Of a stretch of 21,027 nt of DNA, positions 6,758 to 13,638 are shown piece after piece (positions within the stretch are counted from its first letter, which is position 1; every line of letters starts with the position of its first letter). Source of the DNA: an uncultured Collinsella sp. (GTDB lineage: Bacteria; Actinomycetota; Coriobacteriia; Coriobacteriales; Coriobacteriaceae); NCBI GenBank assembly GCA_900754445.1, contig CAAECW010000094.1, positions 1-21,027 on the forward strand, read 5' to 3'. Made by a program: the position numbers and the translations under genes. Under the pieces are notes generated by a model. The model saw only the letters and a list, made by a program, of their open reading frames with translations, was not told the origin of the DNA and did no database searches.

Positions 6758-7738
6758 ATGAGCGATTTCCTAAACCGTATGAAGTCTGCCGCCAAGGCCG
6801 ACCTTAAGACGATCGTCCTGCCCGAGGGCGAGGATCCGCGCACTATCGTCGCGGCCACCAAAATCATCGAGGAGGGCCTGGCAAAGATCGTCATCCTGGG
6901 CAACCCCGACGAGATCAACGTTCCCGGCGCTACCGTCATCGACCCGCGCAATGCCGAGAAGCACAAGGAGTACGCGCAGAAGTTTGCCGAGCTCCGCGCC
7001 AAGAAGGGCGTTACCATCGAGCAGGCTCGCGCCCAGGTGATGGACGCCACCTACTTTGGCACCATGATGGTCAAGATGGGCGACGCCGACGGCCTGGTCT
7101 CCGGCGCCTGCCACTCCACGGCCGACACCCTGCGCCCCGCGCTTCAGATCCTCAAGACCGCCCCGGGCACCAAGCTGGTCTCGGCCTTCTTCGTGATGTG
7201 CACCGACACCCCGCAGTTCGGCACCGACGGCACGCTGATCTTCGCCGACTGCGGCCTCAACATCAACCCGTCCTCCGATGAGCTCTCCGAGATCGCCATC
7301 GCCTCGGCCCACTCCTGGTCCACTTTCATGGGCAATGTTGAGCCGCACGTGGCCATGCTTTCCTACTCCACCATGGGCTCCGCCGGTGGCGAGGTCGCCA
7401 AGAAGGTCCAGGAGGCCGTGAAGTTCTGCAAGGAGAAGGCTCCCGAGCTCGCCATCGACGGCGACCTGCAGCTCGATGCCGCTATCGTCCCCACCGTCGC
7501 CCAGCTCAAGGCTCCCGGCTCCTCCGTTGCCGGCAAGGCCAACGTGCTCGTGTTCCCCGACCTCGAGGCCGGCAACATCGGCTACAAGCTGGTCCAGCGC
7601 TTCGCCGGCGCTGACGCCTACGGCCCCATCCTGCAGGGCATCGCCAAGCCGGTCAACGACCTTTCGCGCGGCTGCTCTGCCGACGACATCGTGGGTGTCG
7701 TGGCCATCACCGCCGTCCAGGCTCAGATGGCTGAGTAG
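6758..7738 (+). CDS. pta: Phosphate acetyltransferase
   Basis: 326 aa, the short single-domain Pta form. It converts acetyl-CoA plus phosphate to acetyl phosphate and CoA, which acetate kinase then uses to make ATP. Start at 6758 with AAGGAG 7 nt upstream. Seen: the N-terminal IVLPEGEDPRTI (19-30), DGLVSGACHSTADTLRPALQ in the middle, FADCGLNINPSSDEL, and the C-terminal region with VLVFPDLEAGNIGYKL and GPILQGIAKPVNDLSRG, all typical of PTA_PTB. Its usual partner ackA is not downstream in the same direction; two ackA copies lie convergently beyond a 131-bp hairpin. Codon use is strongly biased to GC-rich codons, as in a highly expressed gene. Confidence 0.96.
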   Translation: MSDFLNRMKSAAKADLKTIVLPEGEDPRTIVAATKIIEEGLAKIVILGNPDEINVPGATVIDPRNAEKHKEYAQKFAELRAKKGVTIEQARAQVMDATYFGTMMVKMGDADGLVSGACHSTADTLRPALQILKTAPGTKLVSAFFVMCTDTPQFGTDGTLIFADCGLNINPSSDELSEIAIASAHSWSTFMGNVEPHVAMLSYSTMGSAGGEVAKKVQEAVKFCKEKAPELAIDGDLQLDAAIVPTVAQLKAPGSSVAGKANVLVFPDLEAGNIGYKLVQRFAGADAYGPILQGIAKPVNDLSRGCSADDIVGVVAITAVQAQMAE

Positions 7739-7753
7739 CGTACGCACTCGCCC

Positions 7754-7884
7754 GAAGGCCGTACGGGCTAACCCCTGAAAACGTCCTCGACCAATGAAAC
7801 GCCCCCGTTCTGCTCCTTCGGAGCTACGAACGGGGGCGTTTCTGGTCTGCGGATTGTTTTCAGGGGTTAGCCCGTACGGCCTTC
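7754..7884. repeat. Nested long hairpin 3 with embedded bidirectional terminator
   Basis: The outer arms 7754-7782 and 7856-7884 are perfectly complementary over 29 bp (GAAGGCCGTACGGGC at the outside, CCCCTGAAAAC at the inside). Inside is GAAACGCCCCCGTTC (7796-7810) paired with GAACGGGGGCGTTTC (7828-7842), a 15-bp stem, extended by GACCA/TGGTC and capped by GCTCC-TTC-GGAGC (7812-7824). The inner stem resembles a bidirectional intrinsic terminator. It starts 16 nt after the pta stop. The rest of the gap up to 8031 shows no gene or clear structure. Confidence 0.85.
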
Positions 7885-8031
7885 TACCGCAACGTAGCAA
7901 TCAGGGTATCTGGAGTGGACGGCGGCTTGGCTACGAGCTGGGGCTGAAGATCTGAACGGATGGGTGTCGTTGCTGAAAGTGCAGGCGTTGCTGGTGGCGA
8001 TCACTTTGGGACTCGGATTTCCGCTTGCTAG

Positions 8032-8066
8032 CAAAAAGGCCTCCGGAGCTGTTGCTCTGGAGGCCT
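8032..8066 (-). terminator. Terminator of the distal acetate kinase gene
   Basis: On the - strand AGGCCTCC (8066-8059) pairs with GGAGGCCT (8044-8037), with further AGAGC/GCTC pairing inside and a short AACA loop. TTTT follows at 8036-8033. It is 25 nt after the stop. Confidence 0.85.
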
Positions 8067-8090
8067 GTCGTTTACTTGCAAATGCGCGCG

Positions 8091-9269
8091 TTAGTTGTTC
8101 TTGGTCAGGCGCTCGACGTCGTGGGCGATCATGTATTCCTCGTCGGTGGGGATGACCATAACCGTGACGGAAGAGCCGGCGGCGCTGATGACCTGTGGGC
8201 CGTTGCCCACGGCCTCGCGGTTCTTGTTGTTGTCGATGCGCACGCCCAGCCACTCAAAGCAGTCGCAGAAGGCCTTGCGGATCGACCAGTCGTTCTCGCC
8301 GATGCCGGCGGTAAAGGTAATGGTGTCCACGCCCGCCATGGAAGCGATCATGGAACCGGCCTGCTGCATGGCCTTATAGGCGAACATATCGAAGGCGAGC
8401 AGGCAGCGCTCGTCGCCCTCGGAGGCGCGCGTGCGGATGTCGCGGGCGTCGTTGGAAATGCCCGAGATGGCAAGCAGACCAGACTGCTTGTTCATCATGT
8501 CATCGACTTCCTGGTAGCTGTAGCCGCCCTCGCGCTGCAGGTAGCACACGGTGGCCGGGTCGATGGAACCACAACGGGTGCCCATCATCAGGCCATCGAG
8601 CGGCGTGAGACCCATCGTGGTGTCGCGGCACACGCCGTCCTCGATAGCAGCGAGCGAAGCACCGTTGCCCAGATGGCACGAAAGCAGGCGGTGGCAGCGC
8701 GAACCCAGGATCTCCTTGGCCATCATCCACTCATAGCGGTGGCTCGTGCCGTGGGCGCCGTACTTGCGCACGTGGTACTTGTCGCAAACGTCCTTGGGCA
8801 GCGCGTAGGTGTAGGCAACCTCGGGCATGGTCATGTGGAACGAGGTGTCGAAGACCGCCACGTTGGGCAGCTCCGGATACTTCTCACGGCAATACTCAAT
8901 CGCTGCGGCCTCGCCGTAGTTGTGCAGCGGAGCAAGCGGTGCCACCTCAAGAATCTTGGCCATAACCTCGTCGTCGACAACCGCGGAATCATCGAAGTGC
9001 CAGCCGCCCTGAACGATACGATGCCCAATGCCATCAATCGTAAAGTCGGTCTTCTCGAGCTCCTCGAGCACGCGAGCGATAGCAGAGCGATGATCGGGGA
9101 AAGGGACCTCCTCGGTCTGCTTAGCGCCACCGTTCTCGGAGTGGCCAAAGATGCCCATGTCCGATCCGATACGCTCGCAGTTGCCCTTGGCGAAAACCTT
9201 GCGGGTATCGGTATCCAAAAGCTGATATTTAAGGCTTGAGCTGCCGGCGTTGACAACAAGTACGTTCAT
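8091..9269 (-). CDS. ackA: Acetate kinase, canonical active site (paralogue 1)
   Basis: 392 aa, full length for the ASKHA acetate kinase family; makes ATP and acetate from acetyl phosphate. Start at 9269 with AAGGAG 7 nt upstream. Against the well-studied Methanosarcina enzyme these active-site equivalents are present: N7, S10 and S12 (VNAGSSSLK), Arg in GHRIVQGG (R84), LAPLH (H116), FDTSFH (D141), AHGTSH (H173, H177), CHLGNGAS (N202), MGTRCGS (R232) and TDEEYMIAHD. The Phe before H173 is Ala, and the usual VVHGG is IVQGG; both changes are shared by paralogue 2. It has its own terminator and a 163-nt upstream gap with a palindrome, so it can be expressed alone or by read-through from paralogue 2. 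Confidence 0.93.
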   Translation of the reverse strand: MNVLVVNAGSSSLKYQLLDTDTRKVFAKGNCERIGSDMGIFGHSENGGAKQTEEVPFPDHRSAIARVLEELEKTDFTIDGIGHRIVQGGWHFDDSAVVDDEVMAKILEVAPLAPLHNYGEAAAIEYCREKYPELPNVAVFDTSFHMTMPEVAYTYALPKDVCDKYHVRKYGAHGTSHRYEWMMAKEILGSRCHRLLSCHLGNGASLAAIEDGVCRDTTMGLTPLDGLMMGTRCGSIDPATVCYLQREGGYSYQEVDDMMNKQSGLLAISGISNDARDIRTRASEGDERCLLAFDMFAYKAMQQAGSMIASMAGVDTITFTAGIGENDWSIRKAFCDCFEWLGVRIDNNKNREAVGNGPQVISAAGSSVTVMVIPTDEEYMIAHDVERLTKNN

Positions 9270-9335
9270 GAGACTCCTTCGCAGTGCAATACGGTCGACG
9301 CAGGCCCCTTAAGGCGGCCGCATTTTAATAAGAAG

Positions 9336-9352
9336 TTATCATATCTTGATAA
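9336..9352. promoter_or_regulatory. Palindrome in the promoter region of acetate kinase paralogue 1
   Basis: TTATCA-TATCT-TGATAA is a perfect 6-bp inverted repeat with a 5-bp spacer, in a very AT-rich patch about 70 nt upstream of the start. On the - strand TATGAT, TTATCA and TATTAA occur here and could be promoter elements. A regulator-binding operator is plausible, but the regulator is unknown. Confidence 0.35.
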
Positions 9353-9382
9353 ATAGATATCAGCATATCGCCCAACGAGCGC

Positions 9383-9421
9383 AAAAGAGGGGCCGAACGG
9401 CGCTCGGTCGTCCAGCCCCTC
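9383..9421 (-). terminator. Terminator after acetate kinase paralogue 2
   Basis: On the - strand GAGGGGC (9421-9415) pairs with GCCCCTC (9393-9387), and TTTT follows at 9386-9383. It begins 12 nt after the paralogue 2 stop and separates the two kinase genes. Confidence 0.7.
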
Positions 9422-9432
9422 CCCTCTTGCAA

Positions 9433-10611
9433 TTACTTGCCGTTGACGATGCGCTCGACGTCGGAAGCGATCATGAACTCCTCGTCCGTAGGGATGACGA
9501 AAATCTTGACCTTGGAATCCTTGGCGGACAGGCACCAAGCGCCGTCGCCACGCAGGGCATTACGGGCGTGATCCATCTTGACGCCCATAAAGGCCAGACG
9601 ATCGGCCACGCCAGCGCGAACGGCCGGAGCGTGCTCGCCGATGCCGGCGGTAAAGACCAGGGTGTCCATGCCGCACATGGAGGTGGCCATCTCGGCGGCC
9701 TTAGCGGCAATCTTGTAGACGAACATATCGAAGGCGAGCTGAGCCTCGGGGTCACCAGCAGCGGCGAGCTCCTCAACGTTGCGGCAGTCGTTGGTCTTGC
9801 CACCGGTCACAGCCAAAAGGCCAGACTTCTTGTTCATCATCTCGTCGACCTCGTCGAAGGTGTAGCCACCCTCGCGCTGCAGGTAGCACACGGTAGCCGG
9901 GTCGATGGAGCCGCAGCGGGTGCCCATCATGACGCCGTCGAGCGGCGTCAAGCCCATGGTGGTGTCCATGCACTTGCCGTCCTCGATGGCGCACAGGGAA
10001 GCGCCGGAGCCGATATGGCACACGACGACCTTGCGGGCCTCGCCGTTGGTCATCTCGGCGACCTTCTTGGAGATGTAGCGATAGCTGGTGCCGTGGGCGC
10101 CGTACTTACGGATGTGCAGCTTGTCGCAAACATCCTTGGGAAGGGCGTAGGTCTTGGCGACCTCGGGCATGTTGAAGTGGAAAGCGGTGTCGTAGACCGT
10201 GACGTTGGGCAGATCGGGATACTGCTCCAGGCAGTACTCGATAACGTTGGCCTCGGGGTTGTTGTGCAGCGGCGCCAGCGGGGCGACCTCGCGAATCTTG
10301 GCGAGGACGTCCTCGTCGACGAGGGAGGAATCACCAAAGTACCAACCGCCCTGAACGATACGGTGGCCGATGCCCTCGATCTTGACGCCGTTGGCCTCAA
10401 GGTCCTTCAGGACGACCTCGATGGCGACCTTGTGGTCGGGGAACTCGATGTTCTCGGTCACCTTCTTGGAGCCATTGGCAGCATGGGTGAAGGTACCACC
10501 GGTAAAGCAGACGCGCTCGCAGGAGCCCTTTGCGGACACCTTATGGGACTTGGTGTCGATGACCTGATACTTAAGGGTCGAAGATCCCGCGTTGACGACC
10601 AGAACGTTCAT
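9433..10611 (-). CDS. ackA: Acetate kinase paralogue 2, divergent active-site residues
   Basis: 392 aa, same length as paralogue 1 and alignable essentially without gaps over the first 200 residues. Start at 10611 with AGGGAG upstream. Conserved: VNAGSSTLK (6-14), GHRIVQGG (R84), LAPLH (H116), YDTAFH (D141), AHGTS (H173), MGTRCGS (R232), FTAGIGEH and TDEEFMIASD. Two changes stand out against paralogue 1 and textbook AckA: GTSH is GTSY (Y177), and the phosphate-loop CHLGNG is CHIGSG (S202 in place of the Asn equivalent to N211 of the Methanosarcina enzyme). It may be an acetate kinase with altered kinetics, or use another short-chain acyl phosphate. It is transcribed ahead of paralogue 1, with a terminator between. 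Confidence 0.88.
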   Translation of the reverse strand: MNVLVVNAGSSTLKYQVIDTKSHKVSAKGSCERVCFTGGTFTHAANGSKKVTENIEFPDHKVAIEVVLKDLEANGVKIEGIGHRIVQGGWYFGDSSLVDEDVLAKIREVAPLAPLHNNPEANVIEYCLEQYPDLPNVTVYDTAFHFNMPEVAKTYALPKDVCDKLHIRKYGAHGTSYRYISKKVAEMTNGEARKVVVCHIGSGASLCAIEDGKCMDTTMGLTPLDGVMMGTRCGSIDPATVCYLQREGGYTFDEVDEMMNKKSGLLAVTGGKTNDCRNVEELAAAGDPEAQLAFDMFVYKIAAKAAEMATSMCGMDTLVFTAGIGEHAPAVRAGVADRLAFMGVKMDHARNALRGDGAWCLSAKDSKVKIFVIPTDEEFMIASDVERIVNGK

Positions 10612-10664
10612 GTGTCTCCCTACTAACAGGCGGTGTGGCGCCGCCAGGTTACATACGCTTCAAT

Positions 10665-10698
10665 AATAAACCCAAACGCCCTCGCGCTCGGGTTTATT
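10665..10698 (-). terminator. Hairpin between the MFS gene and acetate kinase paralogue 2
   Basis: AATAAACCC (10665-10673) and GGGTTTATT (10690-10698) form a 9-bp stem around a GC-rich 16-nt loop. On the - strand it lies 34 nt after the MFS stop and is followed by ATTG, a weak U-tract. It is probably the MFS terminator; it also sits 54 nt before the kinase start, so it could be part of that leader. Confidence 0.5.
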
Positions 10699-10731
10699 GC
10701 GTTGATATATAAGTTATCGGTGCCTAAATAC

Positions 10732-11892
10732 TCATGGCCTTTGACTTGTAAGACGAAATAGCGCGGGGATATACACCAGGGAAGAAATCCCGAGCGCAAC
10801 AAGCAATACGACTCGAATGCCCGCGATGCTGCTCAACGCAGCATTGAACAGATAGAAAAGGATGGCACCCACCGCCACCATCTGGCTTTGGACCGAAATC
10901 AGTGAACAGCGCATCGAAGAATCGACAGCATTTTGAAAAATTGAGTATTTAATTGGAGCAAATAACGAGTACGCGACCGTCTGCAGTACATAGAACACGG
11001 GCAGCAAATAGACCGGAGTAAAGGGAATCAAAAACAGAGCAGCCAGGGAAAGGCGCACGATGCCGCAAATACGCGCAAAACGGCCCTTGTCGACATGAGC
11101 AATCACACTGGGCACAATAAGCCCCATGGAGGCCGAGGCAAGAAGCTGGACCGCAATGATCACACCCGAAGCGACGGCATTCATTCCGCGACCCGCAAGC
11201 AACAGTGAGAAAAAGTCTTCCAGGGCGACAAAAGCAAATGCCTGAGAGCAGTCCATGATGAACGCTGAACGAAGAATGCCGTTACGCGCAATAGCGGCAC
11301 CGATCATCTTCGGGCTAATTCCACGCTTAGGTGTCGCTGTAGTGTCCCCTCTTCGCATCTCAGGAATGCAGACAACGACAACCAACGTCAACACCATTGC
11401 GATGATATCTGCCAAAAGACCAATGAGATACGCGCCAGCGGACGAAATGAAACCGCCCACACAAGCGGAGAGGGCATAAGAGGCATAGAAAACAAATCGC
11501 TCAACGACATTAAGTCTTACGAGCTGGTCCTGAGAGACGCTGTCAATGTAAATCGCTTCGATGGATCCGCTCACACATGCAACGGCAAAACCTTTAAGAG
11601 CAAACGCACCGATTAAAAGCAGAGGAGAACGGACGAGAAGCAGGGCGGCGTAGTATCCAAGCATTCCCACGACGCCAACGAGGCCGCTTGTCTTTCGTCC
11701 AAACCTATCAGCAATATAGCCAGTGGGAACTTCAAGGATGAACTTGCTCACTTGATATGCAATCATCATGCTAGAAATCGCCACCATCGAGAATCCGACG
11801 AATTCAAGGTAAACCGTCAGAAAAAACAAGATGGTGCTGAAGTTCGACAGAAAAACGAACGTCATATAAAGCAAAACCGTACGGTTTTTCAT
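10732..11892 (-). CDS. MFS transporter of unknown substrate
   Basis: 386 aa from the ATG at 11892 (MKNRTVLLYM), which has GGAGGGCGGAGT directly upstream; longer in-frame readings to 11964 lack a good site. About 12 hydrophobic helices alternate with short charged loops, as in the major facilitator superfamily. Motif A is clear between helices 2 and 3 (GYIADRFGRKTSG, 58-70), and a longer central loop (MRRGDTTATPKRG) separates the halves. The transport direction and substrate cannot be predicted. It follows a LysR regulator on the same strand, its likely controller. Both genes carry noticeably more AT-rich codons (AAA, ATT, TTT) than their neighbours, suggesting later acquisition. Confidence 0.85.
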   Translation of the reverse strand: MKNRTVLLYMTFVFLSNFSTILFFLTVYLEFVGFSMVAISSMMIAYQVSKFILEVPTGYIADRFGRKTSGLVGVVGMLGYYAALLLVRSPLLLIGAFALKGFAVACVSGSIEAIYIDSVSQDQLVRLNVVERFVFYASYALSACVGGFISSAGAYLIGLLADIIAMVLTLVVVVCIPEMRRGDTTATPKRGISPKMIGAAIARNGILRSAFIMDCSQAFAFVALEDFFSLLLAGRGMNAVASGVIIAVQLLASASMGLIVPSVIAHVDKGRFARICGIVRLSLAALFLIPFTPVYLLPVFYVLQTVAYSLFAPIKYSIFQNAVDSSMRCSLISVQSQMVAVGAILFYLFNAALSSIAGIRVVLLVALGISSLVYIPALFRLTSQRP

Positions 11893-11973
11893 ACTCCGCC
11901 CTCCAAGAGTCAGCAATCTAAAATCGGAATCTTGGAAAAGCATGAGGGCAGAGCCGTCAGTCATGTGTTACAA

Positions 11974-11996
11974 GGCGTCAACATTCACTTGACGCC
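11974..11996. promoter_or_regulatory. Inverted repeat upstream of the MFS gene
   Basis: GGCGTCAA-CATTCAC-TTGACGCC: perfect 8-bp arms with a 7-bp spacer, 82 nt upstream of the MFS start. It could be an operator for the adjacent LysR protein or a factor-independent terminator stem; the - strand run after it (TTGTAACAC) is not a proper U-tract. Confidence 0.4.
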
Positions 11997-11998
11997 AC

Positions 11999-12014
11999 GA
12001 GGCCAAATGGCCTC
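11999..12014 (-). terminator. Small hairpin overlapping the LysR stop
   Basis: GAGGCC-AAAT-GGCCTC (6-bp stem, 4-nt loop) begins at the last bases of the LysR stop codon. No U-tract follows, so termination is doubtful; it may act with the repeat at 11974-11996. Confidence 0.3.
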
Positions 12015-12903
12015 ACGAAGCAAGGTGACGCAATAGGTGAAGAAATACCGTCTGGTGTCGATCGGTCCAGGCATTTTGTCGATAGCAAAAGTAGATGGGC
12101 AAGGCTACGTCATGCGAGCCTTCAATGGAACACTCGCTCACTTCCAGTCCATCTGATGCGAGAGAAGAGCCAGAAAAGCTCAATATCAATCCCCCGGCTT
12201 GAAGAAACTCAGTCTGCGCCCTGTTTCCGTATTCGACATCGCGAAAGCGGAAATTAACCAGCTGGGCTTCGGGGCATTGATTGATTGCATTGAGACAGGG
12301 TGACAAATTAATGGGAACAGCGAGCCTGCCGCCCAGTAACTCACGAATGGTCATAGCGTCAACAGATTGATGACCCGCTGTGCACGAAAGAACCTTGAGC
12401 TCCTTTTCACCCAAGTATTTCGAAGAAAGGACGCTGTCCCTTGGTTCCTCAAATGAGATGGCCGCATCCGAAATGCCAAGCACAAGTGATTCAAAGCATG
12501 TGGCCGTTGGCTGATGCCAAACATCAAGGTGAATCTGAGGGTGCGAGCTTTCAAACGAGTCGTACCAGTTTTCGGAAAAAAGACGCCCCCGTCCGTGAAG
12601 ACAGGGGACGTAAAGACGAAAGTGGCCGTCGGGCGAAACGCCACCGTTCCCCGATTGGGTGTACTTTTTGAGATCGTCGACTTGTGCCAGGATCACGCGT
12701 GCACGACGCGCAAATTCTCTGCCCGTCGGAGACAAAACAGCCTCCCCCGCCGATCGATTGAGCAAAACGATCTGATACTCAGACTCCAGTTTCTTAATTG
12801 CCGACGAGACAGCCTGTGGGCTCACGTGAACGGCGCGAGCCGCTTTGCGCACGCCGCCGTAGTTCGCTACCGCTTGAAGGTATTCGAGTTGAGAAAACTG
12901 CAT
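12013..12903 (-). CDS. LysR-family transcriptional regulator
   Basis: 296 aa, typical LTTR length. Start at 12903 (MQFSQLEYLQAVANYGG) with GGAG about 7 nt upstream. The N-terminal winged helix-turn-helix is clear (RKAARAVHVSPQAVSSAIKKLE, about residues 19-40, quoted in part: AARAVHVSPQAVSSAI), followed by the usual linker helix and a C-terminal part fitting a substrate-binding domain that senses a small ligand. It lies 41 nt after the HIT gene and 120 nt before the MFS gene on the same strand. The likely target is the MFS gene or itself, but the effector is unknown. More AT-rich than the flanking exonuclease and HIT genes. Confidence 0.88.
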   Translation of the reverse strand: MQFSQLEYLQAVANYGGVRKAARAVHVSPQAVSSAIKKLESEYQIVLLNRSAGEAVLSPTGREFARRARVILAQVDDLKKYTQSGNGGVSPDGHFRLYVPCLHGRGRLFSENWYDSFESSHPQIHLDVWHQPTATCFESLVLGISDAAISFEEPRDSVLSSKYLGEKELKVLSCTAGHQSVDAMTIRELLGGRLAVPINLSPCLNAINQCPEAQLVNFRFRDVEYGNRAQTEFLQAGGLILSFSGSSLASDGLEVSECSIEGSHDVALPIYFCYRQNAWTDRHQTVFLHLLRHLAS

Positions 12904-12944
12904 AGGTTACTCCAAAGGCAGCCAAGGCGACGGGCCGTGCGTCC

Positions 12945-13280
12945 TCAGATGAGGTTCTCGCCCAGGTTCTTGCCGCCGAGGACGTGCATGTGGAAGTGCA
13001 TGACGGTCTGACCGGCGTTGACGCCCTTGTTGGAGATGACGCGGAAACCGTCCTCCAGACCCTTGGCCTTGGCGACCTCCTGGATGGCGTGGGCCATGGC
13101 GCCCATGGTCTCGGCGGGCACGTTATCGGCGATGTCACTGTAGTGCTTCTTGGGGATCACGAGCGTGTGGACCGGTGCCTGGGGATTGAGGTCGTCGAAC
13201 GCGATGACCTGGTCATCCTCGTAGACGACGGTCGAGGGGATCTCGTGGTTGGCAATTTTGCAGAAGATGCAATCACACAT
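12945..13280 (-). CDS. HIT family protein (HINT-like nucleotide hydrolase)
   Basis: 111 aa from the ATG at 13280 (MCDCIFCKIANHEIPS), preceded by AAAGGA at a suitable distance; an in-frame ATG at 13298 would add 6 residues. HINT proteins hydrolyse AMP-lysine, AMP-N-acyl and related phosphoramidates. The histidine triad HFHMHVL is at 95-101, with H97 the expected nucleophile. The N-terminal CxxC (C4, C7) and FDDLNPQAPVHTLVIPKKH (28-46) are typical of the bacterial branch. It is followed by LysR and preceded by xseB in the same direction, with a promoter-like region between xseB and this gene. Confidence 0.93.
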   Translation of the reverse strand: MCDCIFCKIANHEIPSTVVYEDDQVIAFDDLNPQAPVHTLVIPKKHYSDIADNVPAETMGAMAHAIQEVAKAKGLEDGFRVISNKGVNAGQTVMHFHMHVLGGKNLGENLI

Positions 13281-13299
13281 GGTTGGTTCCTTTCTCACA

Positions 13300-13322
13300 G
13301 ACCAAGGTAATTATATTTGGTC
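13300..13322 (-). promoter_or_regulatory. Candidate internal promoter with overlapping palindrome before the HIT gene
   Basis: On the - strand TATAAT (13315-13310) lies 30 nt before the HIT start. It sits inside the inverted repeat GACCAA-N11-TTGGTC (13300-13305 and 13317-13322). No good -35 is seen. A repressor site over the -10 box is a reasonable guess. Confidence 0.4.
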
Positions 13323-13329
13323 GGGATGG

Positions 13330-13596
13330 TTAGAACGAAAGGTTGTCGTCGGTGTTGGCGGCTTCGCCGTCGGCGAGCACGTCGTTGCCGTCGACGTCCT
13401 TCAGGAGCACCGAGACCTTCTGCTCGGCATCGGACAAGCGGGTACGCAGGCTCTTGAGGAGCTCGACGCCGCGGGTATAGCTCTCAAGCGACTCCTCGAG
13501 CTCCATATCACCCGACTCCAAGCTGCGGATGATGAGCTCCAACTCCTGTGAAGCCTGCTTGTACGTAAGCTGCTCGACCGGGGTCTTCTCTGCCAT
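13330..13596 (-). CDS. xseB: Exodeoxyribonuclease VII small subunit
   Basis: 88 aa, the usual size. XseB subunits wrap the XseA helical region in the exonuclease VII complex, which degrades single-stranded DNA from both ends. The family pattern is clear: TYKQASQELELIIRSLESGD (11-30) followed by a long amphipathic helix ELEESLESYTRGVELLKS (32-49). An acidic tail ends in ANTDDNLSF. Start at 13596 with AAAGGA upstream. It lies 42 nt downstream of xseA on the same strand, the classic arrangement. Confidence 0.93.
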   Translation of the reverse strand: MAEKTPVEQLTYKQASQELELIIRSLESGDMELEESLESYTRGVELLKSLRTRLSDAEQKVSVLLKDVDGNDVLADGEAANTDDNLSF

Positions 13597-13638
13597 ATCT
13601 GTTTCCTTTCCTAAAGGTTTATCGCTATGAAACGCGGC

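Noticed and set aside
6770..7900. 376-codon open frame on - across pta
   Set aside because: Shadow of pta; it runs through the long hairpin and has no convincing domain.
7964..8155. Possible 63-codon gene between hairpin 3 and the acetate kinase
   Set aside because: It overlaps the kinase terminator and coding end, and its start lacks a ribosome site.
8025..9239. 404-codon open frame on + across the first acetate kinase gene
   Set aside because: It lies antisense to a clearly conserved acetate kinase. Long antisense frames are expected from GC-biased codons; the product has no recognisable domain.
9346..10626. 426-codon open frame on + across the second acetate kinase gene
   Set aside because: Same antisense artefact; the Val/Leu/Gly/Asp/His-rich composition is typical of a shadow frame.
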